Below, piece by piece: positions 56,977-64,000 of a stretch of 64,000 bases of DNA. Source of the stretch: Paenibacillus jilunlii (GTDB lineage: Bacteria > Bacillota > Bacilli > Paenibacillales > Paenibacillaceae); contig NZ_FNGM01000001.1 of NCBI RefSeq assembly GCF_900102965.1, positions 1-64,000 of the forward strand, given 5' to 3'. Made by a program: the position numbers and the translations under genes. How positions within the stretch are numbered: the first letter of the stretch is position 1; each line of letters opens with the position of its first letter. The notes under the pieces are model-generated. The model made no database searches and had not been told where the DNA came from. It saw nothing but the letters and a program-made list of their open reading frames with translations.

Positions 56977-58272
56977 ATGTTGAAACTGGAAAAATACGAT
57001 CTGCCGACAGAAGGCGAACAAATTACAATCGAAGATGGCAAGCTGCTCGTTCCGGATCATCCGATCATCCCGTTCATCGAGGGTGACGGTACAGGCCGCG
57101 ACATTTGGAAAGCCTCCAAACGGGTGCTGGATGCTGCAGTAGCCAAAGCCTACGGCGGCAAGAAGCAGATTGCCTGGTACGAAGTATTTGCCGGCGAAAA
57201 AGCCTTCAATACATATGGTGAATGGCTGCCGAATGATACGCTGGAAGCAATCCGTGAGTACATTGTAGCCATCAAGGGGCCGCTTACTACTCCGATCGGC
57301 GGCGGTATCCGTTCCCTGAACGTGGCGCTGCGCCAGGAACTGGATCTGTACGTCTGCCTGCGTCCGGTACGCTATTTCGATGGTGTGCCTTCTCCGGTGA
57401 AGCATCCCGAGCTGGTGGATATGGTGATTTTCCGTGAAAATACAGAGGACATCTATGCCGGCATCGAATACAAGGAAGGCTCCGCAGAAGTGAAAAAGGT
57501 GATCGAGTTCCTGCAGAAAGAGCTGGGCGTGAACAAAATCCGTTTCCCGGAAACATCCGGCATCGGCATCAAGCCGGTATCCTCCGAAGGCTCGAAGCGC
57601 CTGGTGCGCTCTGCGGTGGAATATGCAATCAAGCATGGCCGCAAGAGTGTGACGCTGGTGCATAAGGGCAACATCATGAAATTCACTGAAGGGGCCTTTA
57701 AGAACTGGGGTTATGAAGTGGCGGAGCAGGAATTCGGCGACCAGGTCTTCACCTGGAACCAATATGATGCCATCAAGGAGAAGAGCGGCGAGGCTGCTGC
57801 AAATGCTGCCCAGAAGGAAGCGGAAGCATCCGGCAAAATCATCATCAAGGATGCGATTGCGGATATCGCCCTCCAGCAGGTGTTGACCCGTCCAACCGAT
57901 TTCGATGTGATCGCCACGCTCAACCTGAACGGGGACTATCTGTCCGACGCGCTCGCAGCGCAAATCGGCGGCATCGGCATCGCGCCTGGAGCGAATATTA
58001 ACTATGTTACAGGACACGCTATTTTTGAAGCTACACACGGCACTGCACCGAAATATGCCGATAAAGACGTAGTCAATCCGGGTTCGGTAATCCTGTCCGG
58101 CGTTATGCTGCTTGAGCATCTGGGCTGGCAGGAAGCGGCAGATCTGATCTACAAAGGCATGAGCACGGCCATCAATAATAAGACCGTGACCTACGATTTC
58201 GCCCGCCAGATGGAAGGCGCAACAGAGCTGAAATGCTCGGCCTTTGCTGACGAAATCATCAGTCATCTATAA
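56977..58272 (+). CDS. icd: Isocitrate dehydrogenase (NADP+)
   Basis: The 431-residue enzyme oxidises isocitrate to 2-oxoglutarate. Motifs: [20 protein letters not shown], the substrate Ser loop in [23 protein letters not shown] with the catalytic Tyr region, and [11 protein letters not shown]. The NADP loop region [19 protein letters not shown] is intact. AGGAGG precedes the ATG by 9 bases. The residues resemble the NADP-dependent Bacillus/E. coli type in size and layout. Confidence 0.97.
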   Translation: MLKLEKYDLPTEGEQITIEDGKLLVPDHPIIPFIEGDGTGRDIWKASKRVLDAAVAKAYGGKKQIAWYEVFAGEKAFNTYGEWLPNDTLEAIREYIVAIKGPLTTPIGGGIRSLNVALRQELDLYVCLRPVRYFDGVPSPVKHPELVDMVIFRENTEDIYAGIEYKEGSAEVKKVIEFLQKELGVNKIRFPETSGIGIKPVSSEGSKRLVRSAVEYAIKHGRKSVTLVHKGNIMKFTEGAFKNWGYEVAEQEFGDQVFTWNQYDAIKEKSGEAAANAAQKEAEASGKIIIKDAIADIALQQVLTRPTDFDVIATLNLNGDYLSDALAAQIGGIGIAPGANINYVTGHAIFEATHGTAPKYADKDVVNPGSVILSGVMLLEHLGWQEAADLIYKGMSTAINNKTVTYDFARQMEGATELKCSAFADEIISHL

Positions 58273-58362
58273 GACCAACCCTCCTCAGCTTGTGCTGCGA
58301 AGTCAATTTGCCGAAGCTGTGTCAAGGCTGGATATGCTCACTAAACTCTTAGGAGGATAAAC

Positions 58363-59304
58363 GTGGCTATCAAACGTAATAAAATTACAGTCGTAGGCGC
58401 CGGTTTTACCGGCTCCACCACTGCGCTAATGCTTGCCCAAAAGGAGCTTGGCAATGTGGTGCTTCTGGATATTCCCCAGCTGGAGAACCCGACCAAGGGC
58501 AAGGTGCTGGATATGCTGGAGGCTGGTCCGGTACTGAAGTTTGATGCCCGGATTACGGGTACCTCCAGCTACGGCGATGCTGCAGATTCGGATATTGTTA
58601 TCATCACGGCGGGGATTGCGCGCAAGCCGGGAATGAGCCGCGATGATCTGGTCAACACGAATGCGGGCATTGTAAAATCGGTCTGCGAGAATGTGAAGCG
58701 TGTGGCGCCGGAAGCCATTGTCATCATCCTGAGCAATCCGGTAGATGCCATGACTTACGTGGCCTTTAGAACGCTGGGCTTTCCCAAAAACCGCGTCATC
58801 GGCCAATCCGGCGTGCTGGACACCGCGCGTTACTGTACTTTTATCGCCGAGGAGCTTAACGTTTCGGTGGAGGATGTGCGCGGCTTTGTTCTGGGCGGCC
58901 ACGGGGATGACATGGTTCCGCTGGTGCGGTATTCCAGTGTCGGCGGCATTCCGATCGAAACACTGATTCCGGCAGAGCGGATTGCGGAGATTGTGCAGCG
59001 TACCCGGGTTGGCGGCGGTGAGATTGTCAGCCTGCTTGGCAACGGCAGTGCTTACTATGCACCTGCGGCATCTCTCGTGCAGATGACCGAAGCGGTTCTG
59101 AAGGATAAGAAGCGGATACTTCCTGTCATCGCCCTTCTCGAAGGAGAATACGGGTACGACGGTCTGTTCATGGGCATCCCGGCGCTGCTGGGTGCGGACG
59201 GCATTGAGAAGATCTTCGAGCTGGAGCTGACAGCGGAAGAGAAGGCGGCTCTCGATAAGTCTGCGGATTCAGTACGTGCGGTAACTTCTGTGGTTACGGT
59301 GTAG
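58363..59304 (+). CDS. mdh: Malate dehydrogenase
   Basis: The 313-residue NAD-dependent enzyme (lactate dehydrogenase-like type found in Bacilli) interconverts malate and oxaloacetate. Motifs: NAD loop [14 protein letters not shown], coenzyme-binding Asp in VVLLDIP, substrate Arg loop [11 protein letters not shown] and the catalytic His in [14 protein letters not shown] start with AGGAGG 6 bases upstream. Last TCA gene of the group, 90 bases after icd. Confidence 0.97.
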   Translation: MAIKRNKITVVGAGFTGSTTALMLAQKELGNVVLLDIPQLENPTKGKVLDMLEAGPVLKFDARITGTSSYGDAADSDIVIITAGIARKPGMSRDDLVNTNAGIVKSVCENVKRVAPEAIVIILSNPVDAMTYVAFRTLGFPKNRVIGQSGVLDTARYCTFIAEELNVSVEDVRGFVLGGHGDDMVPLVRYSSVGGIPIETLIPAERIAEIVQRTRVGGGEIVSLLGNGSAYYAPAASLVQMTEAVLKDKKRILPVIALLEGEYGYDGLFMGIPALLGADGIEKIFELELTAEEKAALDKSADSVRAVTSVVTV

Positions 59305-59318
59305 GTTCAAACGGACAC

Positions 59319-59357
59319 AAGCCCTCATTTCCATTTAAGAAATGAGGGCTTTCTTTT
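59319..59357 (+). terminator. Terminator of citZ-icd-mdh
   Basis: A perfect 13-bp stem, AAGCCCTCATTTC with GAAATGAGGGCTT, is followed by TCTTTT. It lies 14 bases after mdh. Confidence 0.93.
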
Positions 59358-59425
59358 CATAAACTATGCGGTTGGGTATAATAAGAATGTAACTTATATC
59401 ACAGCGAAAAATGAGGAGGCTAATC

Positions 59426-59851
59426 ATGGATCGGATTTTCTTTTTCCTACATATGATCGGGACATTGGCGCTCGGCTTCTATCTGGTGCTGCCGTTTATT
59501 CTGAGCGGTACGGCCAAGCTCTCTGCTTCAGCCAAAGAGGGAACGTTAAGCGCTATCGGCGGATTTAACCGGTTCGCCCAGTATGGTCTGGTCATTCAAC
59601 TGCTGACAGGGGGCTATATGATTTCACAAGGAGATTATACCGTAGCCTGGATGGTGGTGGTTGTAGTTCTCCTGCTGGCGATGTTTGCCCTGGGCGGCAT
59701 CATGGGCAAGCCGCTGCGTCTGGCAGCTGCCGGAATGCGCGAGAACCGCGATGTGTCTGACCATACCGCGAAGCTGCGCACCTTGAGCCTGCTGCTGATG
59801 GCCCTGCTGATTGTGATGATGTTTTTTATGGTGTACAGACATATCATCTAA
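59426..59851 (+). CDS. Small four-helix membrane protein, function unknown
   Basis: The 141-residue protein has four membrane segments (about residues 4-26, 47-66, 72-93 and 116-137). A basic/polar loop lies between the last two (KPLRLAAAGMRENRDVSDHT). ATG 59426 with GAGGAGG upstream is the start; a longer frame from 59411 would include the ribosome binding site. I do not assign a family. It stands alone between two terminators. Confidence 0.8.
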   Translation: MDRIFFFLHMIGTLALGFYLVLPFILSGTAKLSASAKEGTLSAIGGFNRFAQYGLVIQLLTGGYMISQGDYTVAWMVVVVVLLLAMFALGGIMGKPLRLAAAGMRENRDVSDHTAKLRTLSLLLMALLIVMMFFMVYRHII

Positions 59852-59869
59852 GTTGAAATCTCGTAAAAT

Positions 59870-59904
59870 GGCTCTTGCGGCTGCGGCTGCGAGGGCCGTT
59901 TTTT
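59870..59904 (+). terminator. Terminator of the four-helix membrane protein gene
   Basis: A 9-bp stem GGCTCTTGC/GCGAGGGCC (with G-U pairs) is followed within one base by six T. Confidence 0.7.
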
Positions 59905-60097
59905 GTGGAGATGCAGAGACAGGTGATGATGACGGAGGGCCGTCCCCGCCAAAAACGGCTGGATTTTTTGTTTGGATCACCTGGAAGTGTGGTAAGTAAC
60001 ATAACGTAAAGCGATTGTATAATTGATGACGCATAAGCCATCCTAATACGATGTGGTTACTTCCCAAAAAAGTTGCACAGCGAAAGGAGAATGGATC

Positions 60098-60967
60098 ATG
60101 CCAGACAACAAACAATCCACTAAAACTTTGCCACCCCAGGTGCAGGACCGTCAGCCCGGAATTGAGAGCGAGATGAAGCCGCGCCCGGAATTCGAAACCT
60201 CAAGCTATAAAGCGGCAGGCAAGCTGCTGGGCAAGGCGGCTCTTATTACGGGAGGCGACAGCGGCATCGGGCGTGCAGTTGCCGTTCATTTTGCCAAGGA
60301 AGGTGCGGATGTGGTCATTTCCTATCTGAATGAGCATTCCGATGCCGAAGAAACGAAACGCCAGGTCGAGCAGGAGGGCCGGAAGTGTATTCTGGTTGCC
60401 GGTGACATCGGGGTGGAAGCGTTCTGCCAGGATCTCATCAACAAAACGGTGGAAGGCCTGGGCAAACTCGACATCCTGATCAACAACGCCGCCGAGCAGC
60501 ATCCGCAGGATAAGATTGAGGATATTACCTCGGAGCAGCTGGAGCGGACATTCCGCACCAATATTTTTTCCATGTTCTATTTGACCAAGGCCGCCATGCC
60601 GCATCTGAAAAAAGGTTCTACAATCATCAACACGACATCGATCACAGCCTACCGGGGCAGCCCGCAGCTGCTGGACTATTCGTCTACCAAAGGCGCTATT
60701 CTCAGCTTCACCCGCTCGCTGTCGATGAATCTGGCGGAAAAAGGCATCCGTGTCAATGCCGTAGCTCCGGGCCCGATCTGGACACCGCTGATTCCATCCA
60801 CCTTTGATGCCAAAAAGGTCAGCGAGTTCGGCGGCACACAGCCGATGAAACGCCCGGGACAGCCGGAAGAGCTGGCTCCAGCCTATGTCTATCTGGCCTC
60901 GGATGATTCATCCTATGTCAGCGGGCAGGTCATGCATGTCAATGGCGGAGAAGTGGTCAACGGCTAA
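60098..60967 (+). CDS. Short-chain dehydrogenase/reductase (general stress YhdF/YdaD type)
   Basis: The 289-residue oxidoreductase has a 45-residue N-terminal extension rich in Pro/Gln and then the SDR core: TGGDSGIGRAVAV (cofactor loop), INNAAEQ, the Ser in NTTSITAYRG, the catalytic YSSTKGA and NAVAPGPIWTPL. The extension and the motifs match the stress-induced SDR group of Bacilli. ATG 60098 follows AAAGGAG; a frame from 60053 lies upstream of that site. Substrate unknown. Confidence 0.93.
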   Translation: MPDNKQSTKTLPPQVQDRQPGIESEMKPRPEFETSSYKAAGKLLGKAALITGGDSGIGRAVAVHFAKEGADVVISYLNEHSDAEETKRQVEQEGRKCILVAGDIGVEAFCQDLINKTVEGLGKLDILINNAAEQHPQDKIEDITSEQLERTFRTNIFSMFYLTKAAMPHLKKGSTIINTTSITAYRGSPQLLDYSSTKGAILSFTRSLSMNLAEKGIRVNAVAPGPIWTPLIPSTFDAKKVSEFGGTQPMKRPGQPEELAPAYVYLASDDSSYVSGQVMHVNGGEVVNG

Positions 60968-61014
60968 GAGCTTTGTGGTAAACTTGGTTTGCGTGAAAAT
61001 ACAGCAGCAGTTTT

Positions 61015-61045
61015 AAGAGCGTGCCTCCGCGGCCCGCTCTTTTTG
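61015..61045 (+). terminator. Terminator of the SDR gene
   Basis: AAGAGCG and CGCTCTT form a stem with a GC-rich inner part and are followed by TTTT, about 50 bases after the gene. Confidence 0.8.
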
Positions 61046-61142
61046 CTGCACATGCCAAGGAAGCAGTTTTTCAGTAAAAGGGATAGCTTTTCCGAGGAAT
61101 TATATGTTAATATGAACCACGTCAGCAACTGAATAATGGAAT

Positions 61143-61230
61143 TGTCCCTAGGGGTGCCGCAAGGCTGAGACGAACGTTCCGTTCGGACCCTTTGAACCTG
61201 ATCTGGTTAAACCCAGCGTAGGAAAGCGGA
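61143..61230 (+). ncRNA. TPP riboswitch (THI element)
   Basis: The conserved parts of a thiamine pyrophosphate riboswitch are present in order: GGGGTGCC, GGCTGAGA, GGACCCTTTGAACCTGATCT, GGTTAA and CGTAGGAAAGCGGA. It heads the thiamine operon tenI-thiS-thiG-thiH and lies 60 bases before an intrinsic terminator, so it would end transcription when TPP is bound. Confidence 0.95.
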
Positions 61231-61290
61231 GAATGAATGAACTGCAGCGGGGTTGTATCCATACGCCCGTATTCCTGTACAAATTTATGA

Positions 61291-61320
61291 CTGCCTCCTA
61301 TCGCGGGGGGCGGTTTTTTT
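61291..61320 (+). terminator. Riboswitch-controlled terminator
   Basis: CTGCCTCC pairs with GGGGGCGG (two G-U pairs), loop TATCGC, then seven T. Its place downstream of the TPP riboswitch suggests it is the expression platform; the anti-terminator pairing was not worked out. Confidence 0.8.
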
Positions 61321-61424
61321 GTTGTCTGGAAATTATGTGTTTTTTCTGTTTTGGATAAGGTGTGTAAGGGGAGAAGGGATTTTTTACTTGGTTCGTTTAA
61401 AGAACAAATTTGGATCTGAACGCG

Positions 61425-61730
61425 GGTTGGCCTGGAAAGAACGGCAGAAATGCCTTTGTTGAAGAGTTGACGGCTGGTTTGTCCGGAAAGAACGGCAGAA
61501 ATGCCTTTGTTGAAGAGTTGACGGCTGGTTTGCCCGGAAAGAACGGCAGAAATGCCTTTGTTGAAGGGTCGACAGCTGGTTTGTCCGGAAAGAACGGCAG
61601 AAATGCCTTTGTTGAGGGGGCGAAGGCTGGTTTGCCCGGAAAGAACGGCAGAAATGCCTTTGTTGAAGGACCAAAGGCTGGATTGCCTGGAAAGAACGGC
61701 AGAAATGCCTTTGTTGAAGGGTCGAAGGCT
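61425..61730. repeat. Six tandem copies of a 51-base repeat in the thi leader
   Basis: Six head-to-tail units of exactly 51 bases, followed by the first bases of a seventh, lie between the riboswitch terminator and tenI. The block from GGAAAGAACGGCAGAAATGCC through TTTGTTG is nearly invariant; the last dozen bases vary. The core contains the small dyad GGCA-GAAA-TGCC. Because 51 is divisible by three and stops are absent, several frames on both strands stay open through it and give false repetitive proteins (17-residue period). Confidence 0.92.
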
Positions 61731-61784
61731 GGTTTGTTCTGTTCCCGGTCTGCTCAAAGAATATAGCGAATAGAAGGTGAAGCT

Positions 61785-62387
61785 GTGGCGGAGATTCATT
61801 TGATCTCGGACGGAAGGCTTGCGCCGGGACAATTCATTAACCTTGCTGCGGCTGTATATCCGCTCGTGGACTACATCCATCTGCGGGAAAAGCACCGGTC
61901 TGCCCTGGAACTGCTGGACATGGCGAAGCAGCTGCTGCTTGCGGGGGTTCCCGCTTCCAGCCTGGTCATCAATGACCGGCTGGATGTTGCGCTGGCCGCT
62001 GGTGCAGGCGCTGTTCAGCTGGCCTGGAACAGCCTGCCGCCGGCTGCCGCCCGTGCCGCCGCTCCCGGCCTGCGGTTGGGCAGGTCGGTGCATTCCGCGG
62101 CGGAAGCTGCGGAAGCGGGCCTGCAGGGGGCCGACTATTGCCTGTTCGGCCATGTTTTTCCTACCGCCTGCAAACCCGGCCAGCAGGAGCGCGGTTTGGG
62201 GCCGCTGGGGGAAGCGGTGCGCTGCAGCCGTATTCCGCTGATTGCCATCGGCGGCATAGAGCCGGGCAATGCCGGTCAGGTGATCCGGCAAGGGGCAGCC
62301 GGGATTGCAGTCATGTCCGGCATTTGTGGTGCCGGAGACGCTGTATCCGCTGCGCGTGCTTACCGGTTGGCGGTCCAGGAGGCTTAA
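61785..62387 (+). CDS. tenI: Thiazole tautomerase TenI
   Basis: The 200-residue TIM-barrel protein belongs to the TenI/ThiE family. It matches TenI better than thiamine phosphate synthase: the stretch LGRSVHSAAEAAEAGLQGAD, then LFGHVFPTACKPG with the TenI-type His, and IAIGGIEPGNA, IAVMSGICGA. TenI turns the thiazole phosphate made by ThiG into its aromatic form. GTG start with GAAGGTGA upstream. First gene of the operon after the riboswitch and the repeat array. A ThiE role cannot be fully excluded. Confidence 0.88.
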   Translation: MAEIHLISDGRLAPGQFINLAAAVYPLVDYIHLREKHRSALELLDMAKQLLLAGVPASSLVINDRLDVALAAGAGAVQLAWNSLPPAAARAAAPGLRLGRSVHSAAEAAEAGLQGADYCLFGHVFPTACKPGQQERGLGPLGEAVRCSRIPLIAIGGIEPGNAGQVIRQGAAGIAVMSGICGAGDAVSAARAYRLAVQEA

Positions 62388-62464
62388 GACCGGAGTTGTT
62401 ATGTGTTTAAGTTGTTATGCGTTTAGTGAGCTATGGATATGTCACGCAAAGGAGGTGAGAAGGC

Positions 62465-62668
62465 ATGAATCTGATCATCAATGGCAAAGCCCTGGAGATT
62501 GCGGAAGACTGCCGGACGGTAGCTGACCTGCTCAGCCGGCCCGAATGGAGCGGACGGCTTGTGATCGTGGAGCGCAATGGTGAAATTGTGAACAGGGAGC
62601 ATTACGGCGAGACATCGTTCTGTGAAGGTGACCGGCTGGAGCTGGTGCATTTTGTAGGCGGGGGCTGA
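62465..62668 (+). CDS. thiS: Sulfur carrier protein ThiS
   Basis: The 67-residue ubiquitin-like protein ends in Gly-Gly (VGGG), the end that carries sulfur as thiocarboxylate for thiazole synthesis. MNLIINGKALEI at the start is typical. One more Gly than the standard GG end is present. AAAGGAGGTGAG precedes the ATG. Confidence 0.94.
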   Translation: MNLIINGKALEIAEDCRTVADLLSRPEWSGRLVIVERNGEIVNREHYGETSFCEGDRLELVHFVGGG

Positions 62669-62775
62669 AGCACTGCTTCCTGAGAGAGCACAATGCGGGG
62701 CGTTCGTTCCCATAGCATCTCTTCATTTTGCAACCCCAGCAGATATTATCCGATTTCATACCAGGAGGCATGCTT

Positions 62776-63540
62776 ATGTTAGATCCATTTGTGATTGGCG
62801 GTATTACGTTATCAAGCCGGCTGTTCATCGGCACCGGCAAATACAGCCGGAATACACTGATTCCCGAGGTGGTTGCGTCTTCAGGCTCACAAGTGATCAC
62901 GGTTGCCCTTCGCCGCATAGATCCGGAGAGCCGCGACAATATTGTCAGCCATATTCCTCCCCATATGACCCTGCTGCCTAATACATCGGGGGCGCGCACC
63001 GCCGAGGAAGCCGTGCGGATCGCCAGACTGGCCAGAGCCGCAGGCCTTGGCAACTGGGTAAAGATTGAGGTCATTAACGATCAGAAATATCTGCTGCCGG
63101 ATAATCTTGAGACCATCCGCGCTACGGAGATACTTGCCGCCGAAGGTTTTGTGGTGCTGCCGTATATGAGCCCGGACCTCTCCGCTGCAATTCGAATGAA
63201 AGAGGCTGGAGCTGCCGCGGTTATGCCGCTTGGCTCGCCTATCGGCTCCAACCGCGGCCTGCGGACCAAAGAGCTGCTCCGCATTCTCATCTCTGAGGTG
63301 GAGCTTCCGGTTATTGTTGACGCCGGTATCGGCCGACCGTCCGAAGCGGCGGAAGCTATGGAGCTGGGGGCCTCCGCTGTGCTGCTCAATACGGCTATCG
63401 CTACTGCCCGTGATCCGCTGCTGATGGCCGAAGCCTTCCGCGAAGCCGTATCTTCAGGCCGCAAGGCCTATTTGGCCGGGCTCGGTCCGGTGGAAGAGAC
63501 GGCGGTCGCGTCTTCGCCTTTGACCGGATTTCTGAAGTGA
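62776..63540 (+). CDS. thiG: Thiazole synthase ThiG
   Basis: The 254-residue TIM-barrel enzyme joins deoxyxylulose phosphate, dehydroglycine and ThiS-sulfur to the thiazole. Motifs: LFIGTGKYS near the start with the active-site Lys region TVALRRID, and [20 protein letters not shown] and [12 protein letters not shown] 62776 follows AGGAGG by about 9 bases; the frame open from 62728 includes that site and is rejected. Confidence 0.96.
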   Translation: MLDPFVIGGITLSSRLFIGTGKYSRNTLIPEVVASSGSQVITVALRRIDPESRDNIVSHIPPHMTLLPNTSGARTAEEAVRIARLARAAGLGNWVKIEVINDQKYLLPDNLETIRATEILAAEGFVVLPYMSPDLSAAIRMKEAGAAAVMPLGSPIGSNRGLRTKELLRILISEVELPVIVDAGIGRPSEAAEAMELGASAVLLNTAIATARDPLLMAEAFREAVSSGRKAYLAGLGPVEETAVASSPLTGFLK

Positions 63541-63570
63541 TTCTGAGCCATACCGAAAGGAGGGAGAAAC

Positions 63571-64000
63571 ATGAGTTTTTATGAAACACTGACCCGTCTG
63601 GAGCAGCTTCCTTACGAGAGCCTATGGCAGCAGTTCCAGGTGGAGGATGTGAAGCGGGCACTATGCAAGGACCGCCTGGATGAAAGCGACCTGCTGGCCC
63701 TGCTGTCTCCGGCTGCGGAGCCATGCCTGGAGGAGATAGCCCAGCGTGCGCAGCGGCTGACCCGTACGCATTTCGGGCATGTGATGCAGCTGTTCACACC
63801 GATGTATCTGGCCGATTTTTGTGTGAATCACTGCACCTATTGCAGCTTCAGCTCCATTTATGATTTTCCGAGAAAAAAATTGACGCCGGAGGAGGTCAGG
63901 CAAGAGGCGATTGCGATCTCCTCCACAGGCCTGCGCCATCTTCTGGTGCTGACCGGCGAATCGCGCAGTGACAGCCCGGCTTCTTATGTGAAGGAATGCG
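63571..64000 (+). CDS. thiH: 2-iminoacetate synthase ThiH (partial)
   Basis: The first 143 residues of ThiH are present; the gene leaves the window. The radical SAM cluster motif CVNHCTYC (C-x3-C-x2-C) is seen at about residues 89-96, after the typical lead LFTPMYLADF. ThiH cleaves tyrosine to give dehydroglycine, the oxygen-sensitive route; Bacillus subtilis uses ThiO instead. AAGGAGGGAG precedes the ATG. Confidence 0.95.
   Translation, partial: MSFYETLTRLEQLPYESLWQQFQVEDVKRALCKDRLDESDLLALLSPAAEPCLEEIAQRAQRLTRTHFGHVMQLFTPMYLADFCVNHCTYCSFSSIYDFPRKKLTPEEVRQEAIAISSTGLRHLLVLTGESRSDSPASYVKEC

Noticed and set aside
56932..58266. 444-residue frame antisense to icd
   Set aside because: Shadow frame of a strongly coding plus-strand gene; no recognisable domain.
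61425..61735. The tandem array considered as a CRISPR
   Set aside because: The units are contiguous, with no unique spacers of constant length, and no cas genes are present.
61410..61766. 118-residue plus-strand frame with repeats of GKNGRNAFVEG
   Set aside because: The period of 51 bases without stops keeps frames open; no ribosome binding site was seen and the opposite strand is open too, so it is treated as repeat DNA, not a gene.
61122..62291. 389-residue minus-strand frame with repeats of FNKGISAVLSGQTS
   Set aside because: It is an artefact of the 51-base repeat array and runs antisense through tenI and the riboswitch.

Overview
The window looks like chromosome from an endospore-forming Gram-positive bacterium of the Bacillales, most likely Paenibacillus or a close relative. 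Reasons: a gerA-type germination operon, five YheC/YheD spore-associated ATP-grasp genes, sporulation genes ytrH/ytrI/ytvI, Bacillus-like strong ribosome binding sites with ATG/GTG/TTG starts, very large membrane-bound AraC regulators next to a pectin locus, and a broken but recognisable Bacillus subtilis-like order dnaE - accD - accA - pyk - fxsA(ytzA) - ytvI - citZ - icd - mdh. The species call is inference; no database was searched.

Layout. 1-740: 3' end of a 23S rRNA, a 5S rRNA and a terminator. 851-3215: a YheC-type ATP-grasp gene, a possible 50-residue membrane protein missed by length cut-offs, and a GT4 glycosyltransferase. 3358-16780: a pectin/rhamnogalacturonan locus. Its left arm (minus strand) encodes a sensor-type AraC regulator and a three-gene oligosaccharide ABC importer behind a full-consensus CcpA (cre) site. 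Its right arm (plus strand) encodes GH43, GH28, pectin methylesterase, an alpha/beta-hydrolase esterase and a GH105 unsaturated galacturonyl hydrolase, with a second AraC regulator on the opposite strand. The enzymes would de-esterify and cut pectin, the transporter would import oligomers and GH105 would finish them inside the cell. 16873-23868: an accessory, more AT-rich stretch with an orphan large serine recombinase, a one-polypeptide histidine kinase/response regulator, a divergent tandem-duplicated beta-lactamase-fold hydrolase, a tiny unknown gene and a GNAT acetyltransferase. 24053-27744: a gerA-gerB-gerC germinant receptor operon.

27862-34112: the most unusual block. Four consecutive YheC/YheD ATP-grasp genes, a GNAT acyltransferase and the decapitated N-terminal remnant of another YheC/D gene form one tight minus-strand operon, with yheA diverging from it. 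34315-38464: small housekeeping and sporulation genes (a LURP-one-like protein, ytoI, ytpI, ytrI, ytrH). 38609-46913: dnaE with an Ala/Gly/Pro-rich insert, a YutG-type phosphatase behind a hairpin that pairs with its ribosome binding site, accD, accA and pyk. 47043-53968: genes interrupting the Bacillus-type order (a G1 glutamic peptidase, an MFS transporter, a hotdog thioesterase, fxsA, and a two-component system with a BcrAB-like ABC exporter). 54217-59304: ytvI and the TCA genes citZ-icd-mdh. 59426-60967: a membrane protein and a short-chain dehydrogenase. 61143-64000: a TPP riboswitch with terminator, then a six-copy 51-bp tandem repeat array, then tenI-thiS-thiG-thiH (thiH runs off the window).

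No CRISPR array, tRNA, insertion sequence or replication origin was seen.
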